A DNA stretch of 64,000 nt from Plasmopara viticola (lineage: Eukaryota > Oomycota > Peronosporomycetes > Peronosporales > Peronosporaceae), in the NCBI GenBank assembly GCA_001695595.3, contig MBPM02000009.1, positions 1,116,001 through 1,180,000 of the forward strand. The letters run 5' to 3'. Below are positions 1 through 13,941 of this stretch, piece after piece; within the stretch, counting starts at the first letter, position 1; each line of letters starts with the position of its first letter. The translations under genes were made by a program, and so were the position numbers. The notes beneath the pieces were generated by a model. That model saw nothing but the letters and a program-made list of their open reading frames with translations. It ran no database searches and was not told the origin of the DNA.

Positions 1-2518
1 AAAAGTGAAAGCGAACCTGCACTGCACACCTTGCCAGCGGCGTTGTTACCGACGACATCGGTGTCCGCATTCTCCTTTTGCGAGTGCAGCGTCTCCATCG
101 CGTACTGATAATTTGTTAAAAAAAAAAGAGAATAAATTATTCTACGTAACATAATTTTTGCGCTAGCCTACCGGTACTGTAGGAAACCCTGTATAAAACG
201 ATATATAGCCTAACGTTTCTTCTCAACTTTCTATAATGCAACCGTCGATGATTTGTACTCAAATGTTTTTGCTTGTGACATGACTTTCCCTGACTTTGTC
301 AAACAGTGCATTAAACTTCCAATACTTCAAGATATTTGACAGTCATTAATGCCGTAGGATTAGCCCGTCGTATCCATGCCAATGCCTTTACATTGAAACT
401 CCAGTCCATGCTTGAATAGAATCAAGAGACCTATCTATTTGGAGTGTAGTTTTTGCAACAGTAAATATTCGTTGGACTAAAAAAGACGAAAAATGCACTA
501 ACAACCGTGTGGAGAGAGACTTTATTTCTACTCGAATGAGTTACCATAATGAACACTTATTCTTTGAAATCGTGACTTTTGGGAGTTTTTTTGCCATCCA
601 GCATTCGTAGCTTCAAATTCTTTAAAATTCAAATCTTTTTCGTGCAAAGTTAAGAAGCTCTTCCATAATTGCCAAAACAAATTTGATATCTTGAATTGAA
701 GGTAGGACTACTCCTTCTTACTAAAGTAAGATCGCGAAGTACGCCACTCGTTTGAGGGAAGCCAAAGGCGATGGAAGATGTGGTCGTGCTGCGTCTGCAA
801 AAGAAGTAAAGCCACAGACCGGCTACCTCTTATAAATGCAGCAGATGGGCAATTGCTCGGCGCACAGTTTTCAAATAGTGGTTTTCTTGGGCACGCTGAC
901 TTAAATCATTTTAAAGTGCTTGAGCAGTGTTGAGTAATGCAACTTTTTTCTCATGGCTCCGAAAGATATGGGCAAATGATCTATGTCTGTCCTAAATGAC
1001 GTCAACATGGTAATAATTCGTCGCGCCCTATCGCTCCAAAGAGTTGTTGACAAAAGCTGAGTCTTCGGAAATAGAAGAATGCTGGTCTAAATTCGGTGCG
1101 ATCAGCTCCACTAGGAAAATGCTTTTTCCATAGAAGGAATGTGTGGATGCTACAAACCATGTGAGCTTAGCTCACAAGAGATGAACAGCTCTCAAAGAAG
1201 AATTTGAACTATGGTGATTTTCAGCGCGACGAGATACTTTGCGCGCATATAAACAATTTCGATCATCGAATGTAAGCTGTATATCTACTTGAGTGAGAGT
1301 AGCAAATTTTAGTCATATAAATATCAAGTGGGTTATGGAAAGCTCCTAGAATCAAACAGCCAGGCTGCAAAGCTTCGAGATTCTCAAAAGCACGGAAATG
1401 GTTTGACCTTGACATGGACCCGCATTACTTGATCTCAAGTATGACTAGCTTTAGATACATAAGTCTCCGGTCGATATAAGGATTAGATTGTATGTTAGAC
1501 CTTAATCAATCGCAATGAGGCTCAAGCAAGTTCTTCCCTTATGTATATGTGGCGTTTTGAAAGAAATTGTGGGCGGTTGCACAACCTAAATATTAACAAA
1601 AAGTTAATGATACTGGCAGCATTTCAAAATAGATGTGACAGCATCTACGAATCGTTCCTTGGCAAGAGTCCAAGCTTCGTTGGCAAAACCAAGTGCTAAA
1701 GATAAATAAGTAAGCGCTTTGATTGCTGGTCGCATAAATTTAAATGGGGTAAAATAGCACTTCTAGCTGCGAAATGCAAAGTTTTGCAAGCAAGTAGCAT
1801 GACATCACAGAACACTGTGGGTAGCACAATTTTGCATGTGCGTTATATACAATTTAAAATGCGGGGAATTTAGTATCGCAAAGAAACAGCATAACATAAG
1901 AATTGTAATACGTGATTGACTTCTGGCTGCAAGCTTTCGTTGTCGACGATTAGACCTCATCGCAAAGGCAGCTGGCAGCTTAACGATTTGCTGGATTACG
2001 CCAGGCAGCCTCAAATTTAAGACGCTGTCAGAAGTGTTGAAAGTGCAGAATCTTAAAGCTTTACTAAGTTTTTGATTTAAAAAAAAGTGTTAGTAAGGAT
2101 AAAAATTCTTTTTGAAGACATAACACGTCTTCAGTTTTTTGTTTCCCACGAGGATGTGTAATATTATAGCTCACATTGATCCTAGATTAGTTTTCTTACG
2201 GATATTAAGACCCATGTATATTCTTTGCAGAATTGATGCTCAGCTGCGGTATTCAGAGATTAGACATCAAGTATACACAGAGGAAAACCTCATGCTAGGC
2301 AGGAATAATTTTGTCACTGCAGAAGTGAAACCAGTGCAAGCACGCTTATTGATTCCTACTTCGACAAAAAGTCAGAGAATGTCATGGTGAGTAAGTTAAA
2401 ACTTTGCACATATCACCGACGTTTTGGGGACAAATGAAAAGCTATGACTAGCATATGCATATAATCAGCTGAACGATGCAACAAAGCGTGCACAAACATA
2501 CGGTTTTCGAATAAAAAT
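1..2518. other. Gene-poor AT-rich stretch
   Basis: I see no convincing gene here. Open frames are short (under 85 codons), overlap on both strands and carry no recognised motif. The next feature is a decayed Gypsy polymerase fragment, so this stretch may include the older 5' part of that element, but I could not identify LTRs or gag motifs. No tRNA, rRNA or CRISPR structure was seen. Confidence 0.5.
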
Positions 2519-3480
2519 ATGCTGCTTTACGACATGTCTGTGTATACGTTGTATAGCGCATTAGATTTAGTAGATGGTTACCACCAGATTCGAAGAAGAG
2601 ACTCCAACAGTCTCCTTACGGCGCTTTCAAGCCAAGCATTCACTATGAGAGTGCCCAATGATACCACAAAGGCCATTTTACGCCCCATCGACGCTCATTT
2701 GTCGGGTCACACGATTACGTTGAACATTGGAGGCTTTTATTGCAATAAACTTGACAATTTGTATGCTCATGGCAGTTCAAATTTCGATCAATCGGCTCTT
2801 AGCACTCATCTGGGCCTCCTCCGGCAACGTTTTGAGGACACGAAGATAAAATACATACCGAAATCGACAAATAAGCTCTTGCTGTAGAAAAAGTTACAAT
2901 CTTCTTTGCTTAAAAGCCATGACGTCCAAGTGGAGCCCTAGAATAAAAGACCGGTTGCTAATATACACCACGATCAGAAAATGATTTGCTAAAGCTATCA
3001 GGCCGATTTACTGTGTGCAAGAGTAAAGGACTGGCTTTGCGGGTCTCACAAAGCTGTCTTCCAAATATCTGGAAAAGGAGCTAAGAGAGCCGATATTTAA
3101 ATATCTTTACCGGCATCAAAAAAATCTTCAGCGGGCACTTCTTTTGGCTTTTTCGGACAAAAAAGCTTAGTCGTATGCGACGCTTCGGACTTTGTTTAAC
3201 TGCTGCTTCATGAAGCGTTCAACAGATTCAATTTGTTTATAGTGCGTTCTCAAATGCGGTAGAATTTTCGTTGGTCAGGATTAAAGAGCATTTTTGGTAT
3301 AATTATCTCGAATCAGAACATGCGTCCTTGGAGACGGCGATGTATAATCCTCGTGATGCTTATCATTTCTCGCAAAAATAGTACTCGCGTTGTATGTAAA
3401 TTTGGCGCGCTTGAGTTCGTTTTGACGCGCTATTGTGCAGACCAAAGTTTTGAGTTATCTATCAATAAGGGCTACAGCTT
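2519..3480 (+). mobile_element. Decayed Ty3/Gypsy retrotransposon, RT and RNase H region
   Basis: The translation from 2519 contains YSALDLVDGYHQI, the start of the reverse transcriptase palm typical of oomycete Ty3/Gypsy elements. The frame then drifts and conserved catalytic YxDD is not visible. At about 3169-3200 a different frame reads VVCDASDF, the RNase H motif with its first catalytic aspartate. At about 3313-3370 another reads HASLETAMYNPRDAYHFS, matching the RNase H C-terminal region (compare HASLRTA..SPHLSQRM). The order RT then RNase H is as in the family. Multiple stops and frame changes show an old, inactive copy. No LTRs or primer-binding site were identified, so the element limits are unknown. 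Confidence 0.8.
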
Positions 3481-3539
3481 TATTGACGTGTGGATTGTTC
3501 TATCAGGCATAACCAAAATAACAAATTGACGATATTTGA

Positions 3540-6129
3540 TAGCCCTGATTAAGGTTTCTCATAACACACAGTCAAATGGATATATCTTCCAGCAAACGCA
3601 CTTGCATCACTGAAAGTGGGTCAAATCTCTTGCTTCACTACAAGCTATATTGGCCCGAGTCGTTCTCAAAAGAAAGGATGAAGACAAAAAAAAATGCGTT
3701 TTACTCCTCAAGACACATGATGCTTCAACTAGCGTATATGAGAGAGTGAAAATCTTTTGTAGGGATGGACACACAAAGATGTATGATAATTTGAAGCTCA
3801 AACGTCGTCTTTCTACAAAGCGTTTCGAGACTGAGATTGTTAAAGGAAAATAAAGTTCGACATTGCCTTTTTTGGCTTGTCGAAAATATGTGACAACCCG
3901 GGCGTAAAGGTATCTGCGAAACCCTTTGATAAAATATTGAAATTTAATTCGATTCCATCAGCATTTATGGGGTTAAATAGCAAAACTATCCATGAGTACG
4001 GCATTCATATATCATGGACGATGTCGTCGGATGATAATCACTGCGTTATGGCAAAAACTGCTTTTGTTTCTGTGAAAAAAAACGTAGAAAATGACAACCG
4101 ACCATCATCGAATGAGAGGTTGAACGAGAAAGACAAATCGAGTAATTGGAAATGCACTGCGCAATATCTAGGTTGAAACACCACATTTGTCACTCGACAA
4201 GCTAACATTGACTTAATTTTACTCAACAATGCAATTGGCGCATCGACGGGCTTAACAACTATTGAAATAAATGGGCGAAGACACTCAAAAGTACCACTAA
4301 GTCCGAGCAGTTCTAAAATTTGAACTTTTTTCTCCCAGGTCCCTCATTTATCGAGTTGAAACAGTTGTCTTGTTTTGTTTATAGTCGGCTGAATGTAAAA
4401 GCGGGCACGAGGTGCGATTGTATACGGCCGAATCTCTTCGATGAAGATAATTTATGCTGCTATAAATGAAACTCGATGGTTATCTGTTTCTAAAAATGAA
4501 TCGCTTGCGAGTGTAAGCTCGGTACTTACGATCAAAGCAAAACACTTCCTATAACGGTCCTAATATAAATGAGCACTACCCCCTAAGGAAAACAATGTCA
4601 GCACATTCGGCCTTAGATGCGGAGCGGCTCGAAAGCTGTAATGGTCCTTGAGACTTTGAGCTAAACGCCAGCTCTACATTTCTTCTTCGAGCACCTCTTG
4701 AAAATGTTGCCATCGCGCGACCTTGTTTACGTCTTCAGCCGTGTAGTCCAACAACAACTCCGCTTTCGGTCGATATATATATTGCGCCTTTCCCTGTTCG
4801 CCGCCGAGAAAATAGCTTCGATCTGTACGACTTTTGGCTATGTGCAGCGTCAAAATTTGCTGGAGTCTACTATTTGCGCGGCATTATAAGATGCTACTTG
4901 GCTCCAAAGGGGTACGTGTTTCAACACGCCATTACAACAGCCATGCGCGATCTCTTAGCATAAATTCACTGTACAAACATTTATGATTGTCGCTTACGTC
5001 TTTAGACAAGGGTGGTCTAAACCGGTTTGACATATTGCTTAGTATTCCAGCATGGGCACCAACACGTCTTATTTAAGAGTCCGTGAGCTTTGAGTACACC
5101 TTGCTCACTCGGTGGATTGTATACAGCACGTCTCTGAGATGTCTTAAATTGGGACAATACCAAGCCAGGCGCTGGGAAGGAATATATCGATCGAGGCTGC
5201 AAAGTAATTCGTACATACGTCAATCAGTCAAACGCGTGTGACTTACATGCGCTCATTCCTTTTGATGCAAGACTGCACGTCTTTCCAGCAAATGTGCCGG
5301 AGCTGCTCCTAGCACACTCAAAATATTCTGTAAAGCGAAACTGACAGGAGGCTTATGGCGTCCATGAGAGTGTATTTGCCTTACAACGTATCGAAAATGC
5401 CGCTGTACCTTTGCGGTCAACAAGCTTCGAAGGCAGTTCTGAAATTGCGTCTTCTACGAAAGAAGCAGATGCTTTTGTGCAGTCGCATGTACGCTCTCAA
5501 GATTGTTCGCGGGCTGATAGATAGGCCGCGGTTATCTAGGAACAACCCTGGACTCTTAGGAAAGAATGCCTTGTGACTAATATGCCTCACAGCCGGATCA
5601 GCCGCCCTGCTTCTCAGTTAAACAACGTTGGTTGGGGACATCCCTTTGCAAAGAGCTTCAGGCGCGACCGGTCACTCGAAATGGCCAACACAATGATGGC
5701 TATGGAAAAAATCAGCTTCATTTTGGCTGCCCATACTCAATCTGCCAGCAAGATCGAGTGATCGAACAACGCTTGAAAAAGGTGCTAAGACATCAAGATT
5801 CACATACGGCTCATGATCTCAAAGACCAAAACAACTTTTAGGACGCCCCACATAAAGTTCTAAGTGTGTCAACATCGTCATGAAAAGGCTTGCGCCGATA
5901 CATGCCTTTCCTACACTCTGAAAGGTCCAAGACAACAATATTTTATTTTGCACAAAAAAATACCAATTTGATAGCATCGCGATGACATTCTAGAAAGAAT
6001 AATGACGAAATTTTGCTGACCGATAATGATCTTTTCACCATGCTGGTCGCCTTATCGAACGCACCTACTGTCTGCACCTACTTCCACCACACTTTTCCAC
6101 AACAGCGAACCTAGATGTTTGTGTCGAAA
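3540..6129. other. Gene-poor stretch
   Basis: Only short open frames occur, for example a lysine-rich 67-codon frame at 3650-3853 and overlapping frames at 5355-5841. None carries a motif I recognise. Some may be remnants of the upstream retroelement, but nothing in them proves it. Confidence 0.4.
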
Positions 6130-6203
6130 GGCTTTAGACTGGTCGACCGATACATGACATTCTTAAGGCTGTAGACTGGTCGACCGATACATGACATTCT
6201 TAA
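6130..6203. repeat. 37-bp direct tandem duplication
   Basis: Two adjacent copies of a 37-bp unit (6130-6166 and 6167-6203) differ by a single base near their start. Each contains ACTGGTCGACCGATACATGA. It lies in non-coding DNA about 290 bp before the first gene island. It looks like a recent simple duplication. Confidence 0.9.
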
Positions 6204-6491
6204 CTATAACGCGTGCAAGTTTAATGTCAGAAAGTTCAATAAAATTTGTTGAGTATCGCAAAAATTTAGCAGTTCTGGTAATTTCTCCTACGAATTACGG
6301 TAACTTAAGCGCGTACACCTCTAAAACGACCTCTATATCGATGCACACGGCGCTTCGCGACGCCAGACGAAAGCTAATTGGTTAGATGACACCCTACAAT
6401 GCATTATCTTCCCCAAACACACATCGACCATCTCTCACCATCTTCCTTTGCTTCATCTTGTCTAAAGTCATGAGTGTCTCCATCATATCCT

Positions 6492-6761
6492 TTAAAAACG
6501 AGAATCGTGATGTCGCTTCATCATACGGATGACATGAAAGTTGAGCGAAGAGCGGTGCTCAGCAGCGCGACGCTTCCTCTTGTCATCAAGCACAAGCATC
6601 ATATGGCGCGCCTCGCGCTTGCACTGTTGCTCATCAAAGTCATGGCGCTCCAGCGCATCGAGGAACGCGAGCGTCTCCGACTGGCCTTCAGTCCTTTCGC
6701 GTATAGTGCGCAGCGTCATGCGCTTGATATGCTCCACGTTGATCCCACGGCCGAGCTTCAT
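6492..6761 (-). CDS. Hypothetical small basic/acidic protein, divergent from the M16 protease
   Basis: An 89-codon open frame starts at 6761 and ends at 6492. Its third positions are rich in G/C, unlike the AT-rich surroundings, and the protein is strongly charged, with EEQ/KRE-like helices and a KRKRR cluster, suggesting a small helical and perhaps nuclear protein. It begins 118 bp from the start of the M16 protease gene on the other strand, so the two could share a bidirectional promoter. A further exon downstream is possible. The plus strand is also open over this interval, so coding in that direction is not excluded. No family recognised. Confidence 0.4.
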   Translation of the reverse strand: MKLGRGINVEHIKRMTLRTIRERTEGQSETLAFLDALERHDFDEQQCKREARHMMLVLDDKRKRRAAEHRSSLNFHVIRMMKRHHDSRF

Positions 6762-6878
6762 GATTATATAGCGTATGGCTCGGAATTAATTAGTACCCCT
6801 CAATTACAACAGTGTCGATTGCGTAATCAGACCTATAATTTATAGGTACTATCCGACACCGGGTTACCCAATCGCCAA

Positions 6879-9800
6879 ATGGACCCTGTGGAGCAGTCCA
6901 AGTCGCAGAATGACCCCAAGAAGTATCGGCTGCTGACGTTGCCCAACGCTTTAGAGGCGCTACTGATCTCCACGGCCGACATGGCCCATGTGACAGCTGC
7001 TAAAGCACGAGAGAGTGAGAGCAACGCCCGTCACGAGGACGAACGGAGTCTTAGCGACGAGGGTCAGAGTCTCAGTGAAGACGACAGCGACTGCAGTAAT
7101 GGAGACGACGAAAGTTCCTCGTTTGATGACGGTGAAGAGTCCAGTAATGATACTCCCAGCCGACGTGCTGGTGCATGTCTTACAGTAGGCGTTGGCAGCT
7201 TCGCAGAGCCCGAGACGCTACCCGGTCTAGCCCATTATTTGGAGCACATGCTTTTTATGGGTAGTAACAAGTACCCAGATGAAAATGCATTTGAGGTTTT
7301 TCTAAGTGCTCACGGAGGGTATAGCAATGGTGCAACCGACAATGAGAGGACGAGCTATACCTTTGAAGTAGGACCAGCACACTTGGAATCAGCGCTCGAT
7401 ATGTTTGCGCACTTTTTCATCTCACCTCTACTTAAGGCCGAAGCAATGGACAGAGAACTCTCGGCAATTGAGTCTGAATTTAGTCAGGCTACCCAAAATG
7501 ACCGCATTCGGACTCAACAAGTATTGTGCGACATGACGTTGCCTCATCACCCCTATCATCGGTTTAGTTGGGGCAACAAAAAGAGTTTAAATTTGGTACC
7601 TAAAAAATTGGGTATCGATGTGCGCAGCCAGATTCTCGAGTTTTACACTAGCTTTTATTCGGCCAATATTATGAAACTGGTCGTATGTGGCGAGAACACT
7701 CTGGACGAGCTTGAAAATTGGGTCACTCAGTCGTTTAGTGCCATTCCAAATAAAAATGTCGAAGCCCCATCGTTTGCGGCATTGGGACCGCCATTCGGTA
7801 CACAAGAAGCTGGAACGTCCTTTATCTGTAAGATTGTACCCGTGCGTGATATTCACACGCTGCATCTTGATTGGATGATCCCGCCTATCCTCGGTCAACA
7901 TCATCAGAAGCCTACGGACTACATTGCCAGTCTTTTAGGTCACGAAAGTCAAGGATCGGTCCTTTCCCTTGTAAGTCAGTGCATTCTTTTCTTGTTAGTT
8001 AAAGATTTTGACCAATCTCTTGTATTTGGCGTGGTAGCTAAAGAACAAAGGATGGATCTCGGCAGTGACTGCAGGAGTTACAGATACGGATGGTTACGAC
8101 TGTGGAACGTACGCAGCCAAGTTTGATATTACGATGAAGCTTACGTTAGAGGGTATTTCGCATTGGGAGGATATCGTTCATGCGATCTTCGAGTACCTGC
8201 GCATGCTTCAAGTCAACGGCTGTCCTGAGTGGGTGTACGATGAATTAGCAGCACTTGCCGACATTTCGTTTCGCTTTCAAGAAGAAAGTAGTGCTGTTGA
8301 ACGGTGTGAAGAGCTGGGTGAAATTATGCAGGTAAACACTCTTGTACAGATACTTAAGAGCGGTAATTTGTGGTTACCATAAGCTGATTTTTGATTGCAT
8401 ATAGGCGATGTATAAGGTGGCACCAGAAGACATTTTGCGCTACGATCAGTTTAAAGGCGCGTTCAAAAAGGAGCTTGTGGAGGAAGTGCTCCGTCATTTG
8501 TCTGCTGAATCCGTCTGCGTTTCGATCGTTTCTCAAACCTTTGATAAATCTACCGAGTTTCAAGCTCAGGTATAGTGTGAAATGTGGCTTTATACGGCAA
8601 TGACTAATTGTCTTTTTTTTCTATGGAAGGTCGTTGAAGAGGAGTGGTTTGGTGTCAGGTACACGCGAGAAAATATTAGTGTTGCCACTATTCAGCGCTG
8701 GAAAAGTGCTAAATTAAACTCTGAGCTGCATTTGCCACGTCAAAATCAATTTATTCCTCGAGATTTTTCGATTGTGGATGTCAAAGATGCTCAAGACCTC
8801 GCATGCGAACGGACCAAGTTTGGCAAATTGTGGTACAAACCGGATCGCGTGTTCATAACACCTCGTGCTCATATTGCGCTCTTACTTCACTTGCCCAGCG
8901 TGGTGGCCAACGCAGAAAATTGGGGCCATACGCAGTTGTATGTGAAGCTTGTTCAGGATGCTTTGAACGAATACGCGTACCAGGCAAATGTGGCGGAGCT
9001 CATGTATTCGCTTCAAGTAAAGGATACTGGGTTGGAATTGATTTTTGGCGGCTTTAATGATAAACTTCACCGTCTTGTTGATGTCGTCGTTGCAGCTGTG
9101 TTTGAAAGTAAAATTAATGAAGCACGCTTTGAAGTGTTGCAAGAAGAATTGTTGCGTGAATCGAAGAACGCAATCACGAAAGTGGCACAGAAAGCAAAGT
9201 ATCTTCGCTTGCAACTGCTGGAAAAGAACGCGTTTCCGTTGGAATCATGCTTGGATTCGATTGAAGTGGCGACGGTCGAGTCACTAAAAGAATACGTTGC
9301 GAACCAACTTTGGAAAGGCAATGTTTGGCTGGATACGTTTGCACACGGGAACGTATCTCTCGTCGAGGTTACAGAATTGGTTGCTAATATTGAAGAACAG
9401 TTGCAGCGCGTGTGCACTCCGTTGGAGCTGAACGACTTGCCCAAACGCCGTATCACGACGATTCCACCGACTCCTGTAGGGTTTTTGCTAAAAGAACGGA
9501 GTGAGAACAAGACGGAGACGAATACACAAGTAGAATTTTACTACCAAATCGGTCCATTGACGTTGCGGAGCTTGGCGTACGCGGATTTGCTGCATCAATT
9601 GATGGAGGAACCACTGTTTGACACGCTTCGCACAAAGCAAGAGCTCGGATACGACGTTTCTTGCACTGTTCGAGTGACCAATGGCATTTTGGGCTATGGA
9701 GTTATGGTCCAATCGTCTTTATTTTGTGCCGAGTACATTTCTAGATGTGTGGATTGTTTTATGATTGATTTTGAAGAAGCGATTGAGATGATGGCGGAGA

Positions 9801-10228
9801 AACACTTTGCTGATCATGTTCAGGCGCAAATTTTATTAAAACTCGAACCAGATCATAATCTCTTAGAAACGACGCAACACTATTGGTACGAGATCACATC
9901 GCGTCGTTTTGCGTTCGATATCGACGCCCAGCTTGCAAAGGAGATGGAGACTTTAACAAAAAGCGAGATGGCACAGCACTATCGTGAGTGGATTCTTAAA
10001 ACCCCTAGAAAATTAATTGTAGAGGTTATCGGTCGAAGTAATGTAGCTGAGAATCAAGCGCATCAACAGCGCAAGAATGCCACGAACACGGAGCTTGCTG
10101 CACTGCGCAATTATTCCCAGCCTATTCGAATCAACGACCTGTATCTTTTCAAGTCTGAGCTGCCTTTCTATCCTGATCCAGTGGAATTGATCGATACAGA
10201 AGCAACGAGAAAAGTCGAAGATCTATGA
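6879..10228 (+). CDS. M16 zinc metallopeptidase, nardilysin/insulin-degrading enzyme type
   Basis: Four exons: 6879-7970, 8038-8331, 8405-8569 and 8630-10228, with GT..AG introns of 67, 73 and 60 bp, all preserving frame; product about 1049 aa. Family members cleave peptides inside a closed chamber, nardilysin before basic residues. The inverted zinc motif HYLEH is at residues 119-123 and the third zinc ligand fits E200 (ESEF), 77 residues on as in human insulysin. An acidic Asp/Glu/Ser segment (about residues 52-92) sits just before the catalytic core, where nardilysin has its acidic domain, which favours nardilysin over insulysin. Length fits (1019 for insulysin, about 1150 for nardilysin). 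There is no obvious signal peptide, so it is probably cytosolic. The reading frame is undamaged. It ends 74 bp from the convergent PDE6D-like gene. Confidence 0.93.
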
Positions 10229-10302
10229 CTACCAATCATTCAATACGGTTGAGGTTTCATTAGCGTTTTGGCTTTGATTTACTAAGGCGCCCATGTGTGG
10301 TA

Positions 10303-11275
<973 letters not shown>

Positions 11276-11697
11276 TCGTATAAGGAACTGAGAATAGCTA
11301 ATCGAGCTCAGGCAAGAGAAATAGCGGTTACCCGGGATATAGAGTCCGACCCTTTAGCATCGTTAAGCTCGCTGAAACGGCAGGGCTTCATTTTAACGAA
11401 GGGTCTAACTAAAAGCAGACCAAAAAACAATTCGAAACAATTATATTAACATAGGACAGTACAAAAAAAATTGGATAATAAAATCAATTCAAAATTAAAT
11501 ATACAAGTCGCAAAAAATAAAGATCGGTTGCTCAAGCGGCGAGCGGGGCGAAGGTTGCGAAGGGTTGTTACTTTTGCTTTTACAGGGTTTCTATATTCTT
11601 AATAATTATAGCCTTGTTTAGATCTTGATTTTTGCATACGTTTTTTTGAGTAGTGGAAGCATATATCGTGGTTTCCGCTGCCAGCCTACCTTCCGGC

Positions 11698-12347
11698 TTA
11701 GTCAATGTCCGAAAAGTTACGTCGTCTACGTACAAAGTCACTAGCACTGACCTTGTAACCTAACGCTCCAGCTGCTGCGGCTGTTCCGAACGCAGGCTTG
11801 ATCACCCCTAAAATTACCGACCGGGAAGCAGTCAAGAAATGATGCACGTTTGTGTAAACCATTACGTATTTAGCGCATGCGGAGCACCTAGCCAAGCATC
11901 TCATTCACATTCCTATTTACGAGCACACTTACACACAGGTCCCATAACTTGGCAGCAGCAAGTGCTTGTATGAACAGCTGCATATTCATGGTCAACTTAT
12001 ATTCATATGCTGAAGGCGCTTCGTTAAATGTCTTGGTCTCAACCTTTTGAATCGGTAGCACATCTCGATCATCAAGATGTGGGTCAACTTGTGTAAAACA
12101 GTCAGACAGTCCTAAGTTAAAGTTGTTAACTTTGTCTAGTTTGTCCACCCCAACACCGAATCGTACTTTACTACATTTGTTTCTGACGGCACACAACGCT
12201 TTTTTGGTGCGTGCCAGAGCTGTGATAACGAAAAAACACAATTCAGCTCAAATCTACTTTTACATCTTTTGGAATGCGTTCGCCAAATCCTTTATCTATT
12301 CCGTGGTAATGTCCCAGTCTGTTTTTTTTAGTTGCTCGTCTATCCAT
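11698..12347 (-). CDS. Hypothetical protein, multi-exon, probably membrane-anchored; one frame break
   Basis: A plausible model starts at 12347, has exon 12347-12264, a very short intron 12263-12220 (44 bp), exon 12219-11937, intron 11936-11888 and exon 11887-11698, giving roughly 185 aa. The frame agrees throughout only if the four-base run at 12148-12151 is one base too short; as written the middle exon is broken there. A hydrophobic Ala/Gly-rich segment (SVILGVIKPAFGTAAAAGAL) before a basic C-terminus (VRRRRN) suggests one membrane span, perhaps mitochondrial. I do not recognise the family. The gene lies 422 bp upstream of the PDE6D-like gene on the same strand. Intron limits are tentative. 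Confidence 0.45.
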
Positions 12348-13212
12348 GCATACACTCTATGTACTTGATTGGATCTAGTTTTGCGCTCAATTTAAATTGA
12401 AGGATATAAAAAGCTTGCGAAATATGGACTTCACATCCAGGTGACTGACAATCAATGATCATAGTCGCGGCTGTGCTTTATTAAAATGTGATTCTTTATA
12501 TGAGATTTGGATGCGATAAAAAATTTGCAGCCGAAATTGAAACAACGGATAATGAAACCAAATTAATGAAAGCTCGCAAGCATGTCGGATCTGAAGTACA
12601 CGCAAACTTTTACTATTTAAGAAGCTTGTTCTAGTAGTGTCTTCTGATACACAGGGCTCAAGTTTCGTGATTCGCATTTGTAATTATGTAACATAAAAAT
12701 GTATATATGGCAAGTTTATTACCAGAAAGAAATTTCAACAAATTTGTAGCCAAATCTTGGAAGCGTCGGGTCTAGATACTAAAATACACGCTTTACGGTT
12801 GTGGCGGTCATTAAATCCAGCGTCATCTAATTAGTCATCACGTTTCGCATTGATTTTTCAATAATGAAGCACTTACTTAACATTGACATAATCCGTCATA
12901 TATGGAGTTTGTTGTTTGACGAAAGTGACGTATTAGCGCATAAGTGCATTCTTTGTCACACAATTGACCTTCTTCGTTCACATTCTTTCTGCTATATACG
13001 TCAGCAAGTGAGCCGTTTTAGCGTCGTTTGCTATACTTTTGACTATGCCATCGGCTAAGCATTATACAAACCCAGTGTGGAAGGCCTAGAAGATTTAGTT
13101 GGAGTAAAATGGAGCTGCCAAACAGGATTTTTAATTCATGATAATTTGTTATAGAGTACGCTAACAAGTTAATCTTCCGGGCTTTAAGCTCTTCGTGGTT
13201 TCATCAGATTAT

Positions 13213-13832
13213 GCATCCTTGAGGATAGCATTAAACATATTGCACGTGTCCCGAAGAATGCCAAGCTGATTGCCAATTTTTTGTGGAGTATAGCTTTCAA
13301 AAAAATTAAGCTTGGCAAGCTTAATACGCTTGTCGTTGCGCTTTCGAGCAGTCTCGTTTATGTACTGGTCCACATCAGCAAGATTTAGGAATTTAATGAC
13401 AAATGGGATCGCTAAGCATACATAATGACGCCAGCTTAAAGTTTTTCCTCGAATACATATTACAGGATTTTAAAGTCAAATGGCTATTCGCTCGACAGCG
13501 ATCTCTGTTTCATTGCTACGAGTCTGCTTTACTTGAGCCTGAAACCGGTAGATTTTGCCCAAGTCATTGTTGCTAGAAAAACTGAGTAAAAATACTTCTG
13601 GAGAATCCATCTGAAAAGAAAAATTCCCCTTTTTCCTCATTCTTTGACATTGACCGCATCCCCACGAGCGTCTCGCATTCAGCTTTTGCTTTATAACACC
13701 ACGGACTTCTCTGTTCTCTTTGGTGACGACCGGCAAGCGTGACGCTAGAGCTTACGTCGTTAGTCTAAGACTCCTTCGCAATCTTTGCAGACGAAAAGCT
13801 AAGCGAGTGCTCGCCATATCTCTCCGTAGTCG
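13213..13832 (-). CDS. Hypothetical small multi-exon gene (exons uncertain)
   Basis: The minus strand carries at least three coding-like segments. A frame from about 13832 begins MASTRLAFRLQRLRR, a basic helix that could be a mitochondrial presequence. A second segment, around 13610-13530, follows a good TTTTCAG acceptor. A last segment, about 13390-13213, encodes a charged helix (YINETARKRNDKRIKLAKLNFFE) ending in CNMFNAILKDA and a stop. The segments are in different frames and need introns that I could not place with certainty. No family recognised. The terminal segment is the most convincing part. Confidence 0.35.
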
Positions 13833-13941
13833 CTACATTAATTGCCTAGAGGCCGCGAGGCAGAAGAGCTGTAAGCGGAAACTTATCGGCGTGGTGGATT
13901 GGAAGGCTTTTCCAGAATTTAAATTGCGCACTAGCGGATAA

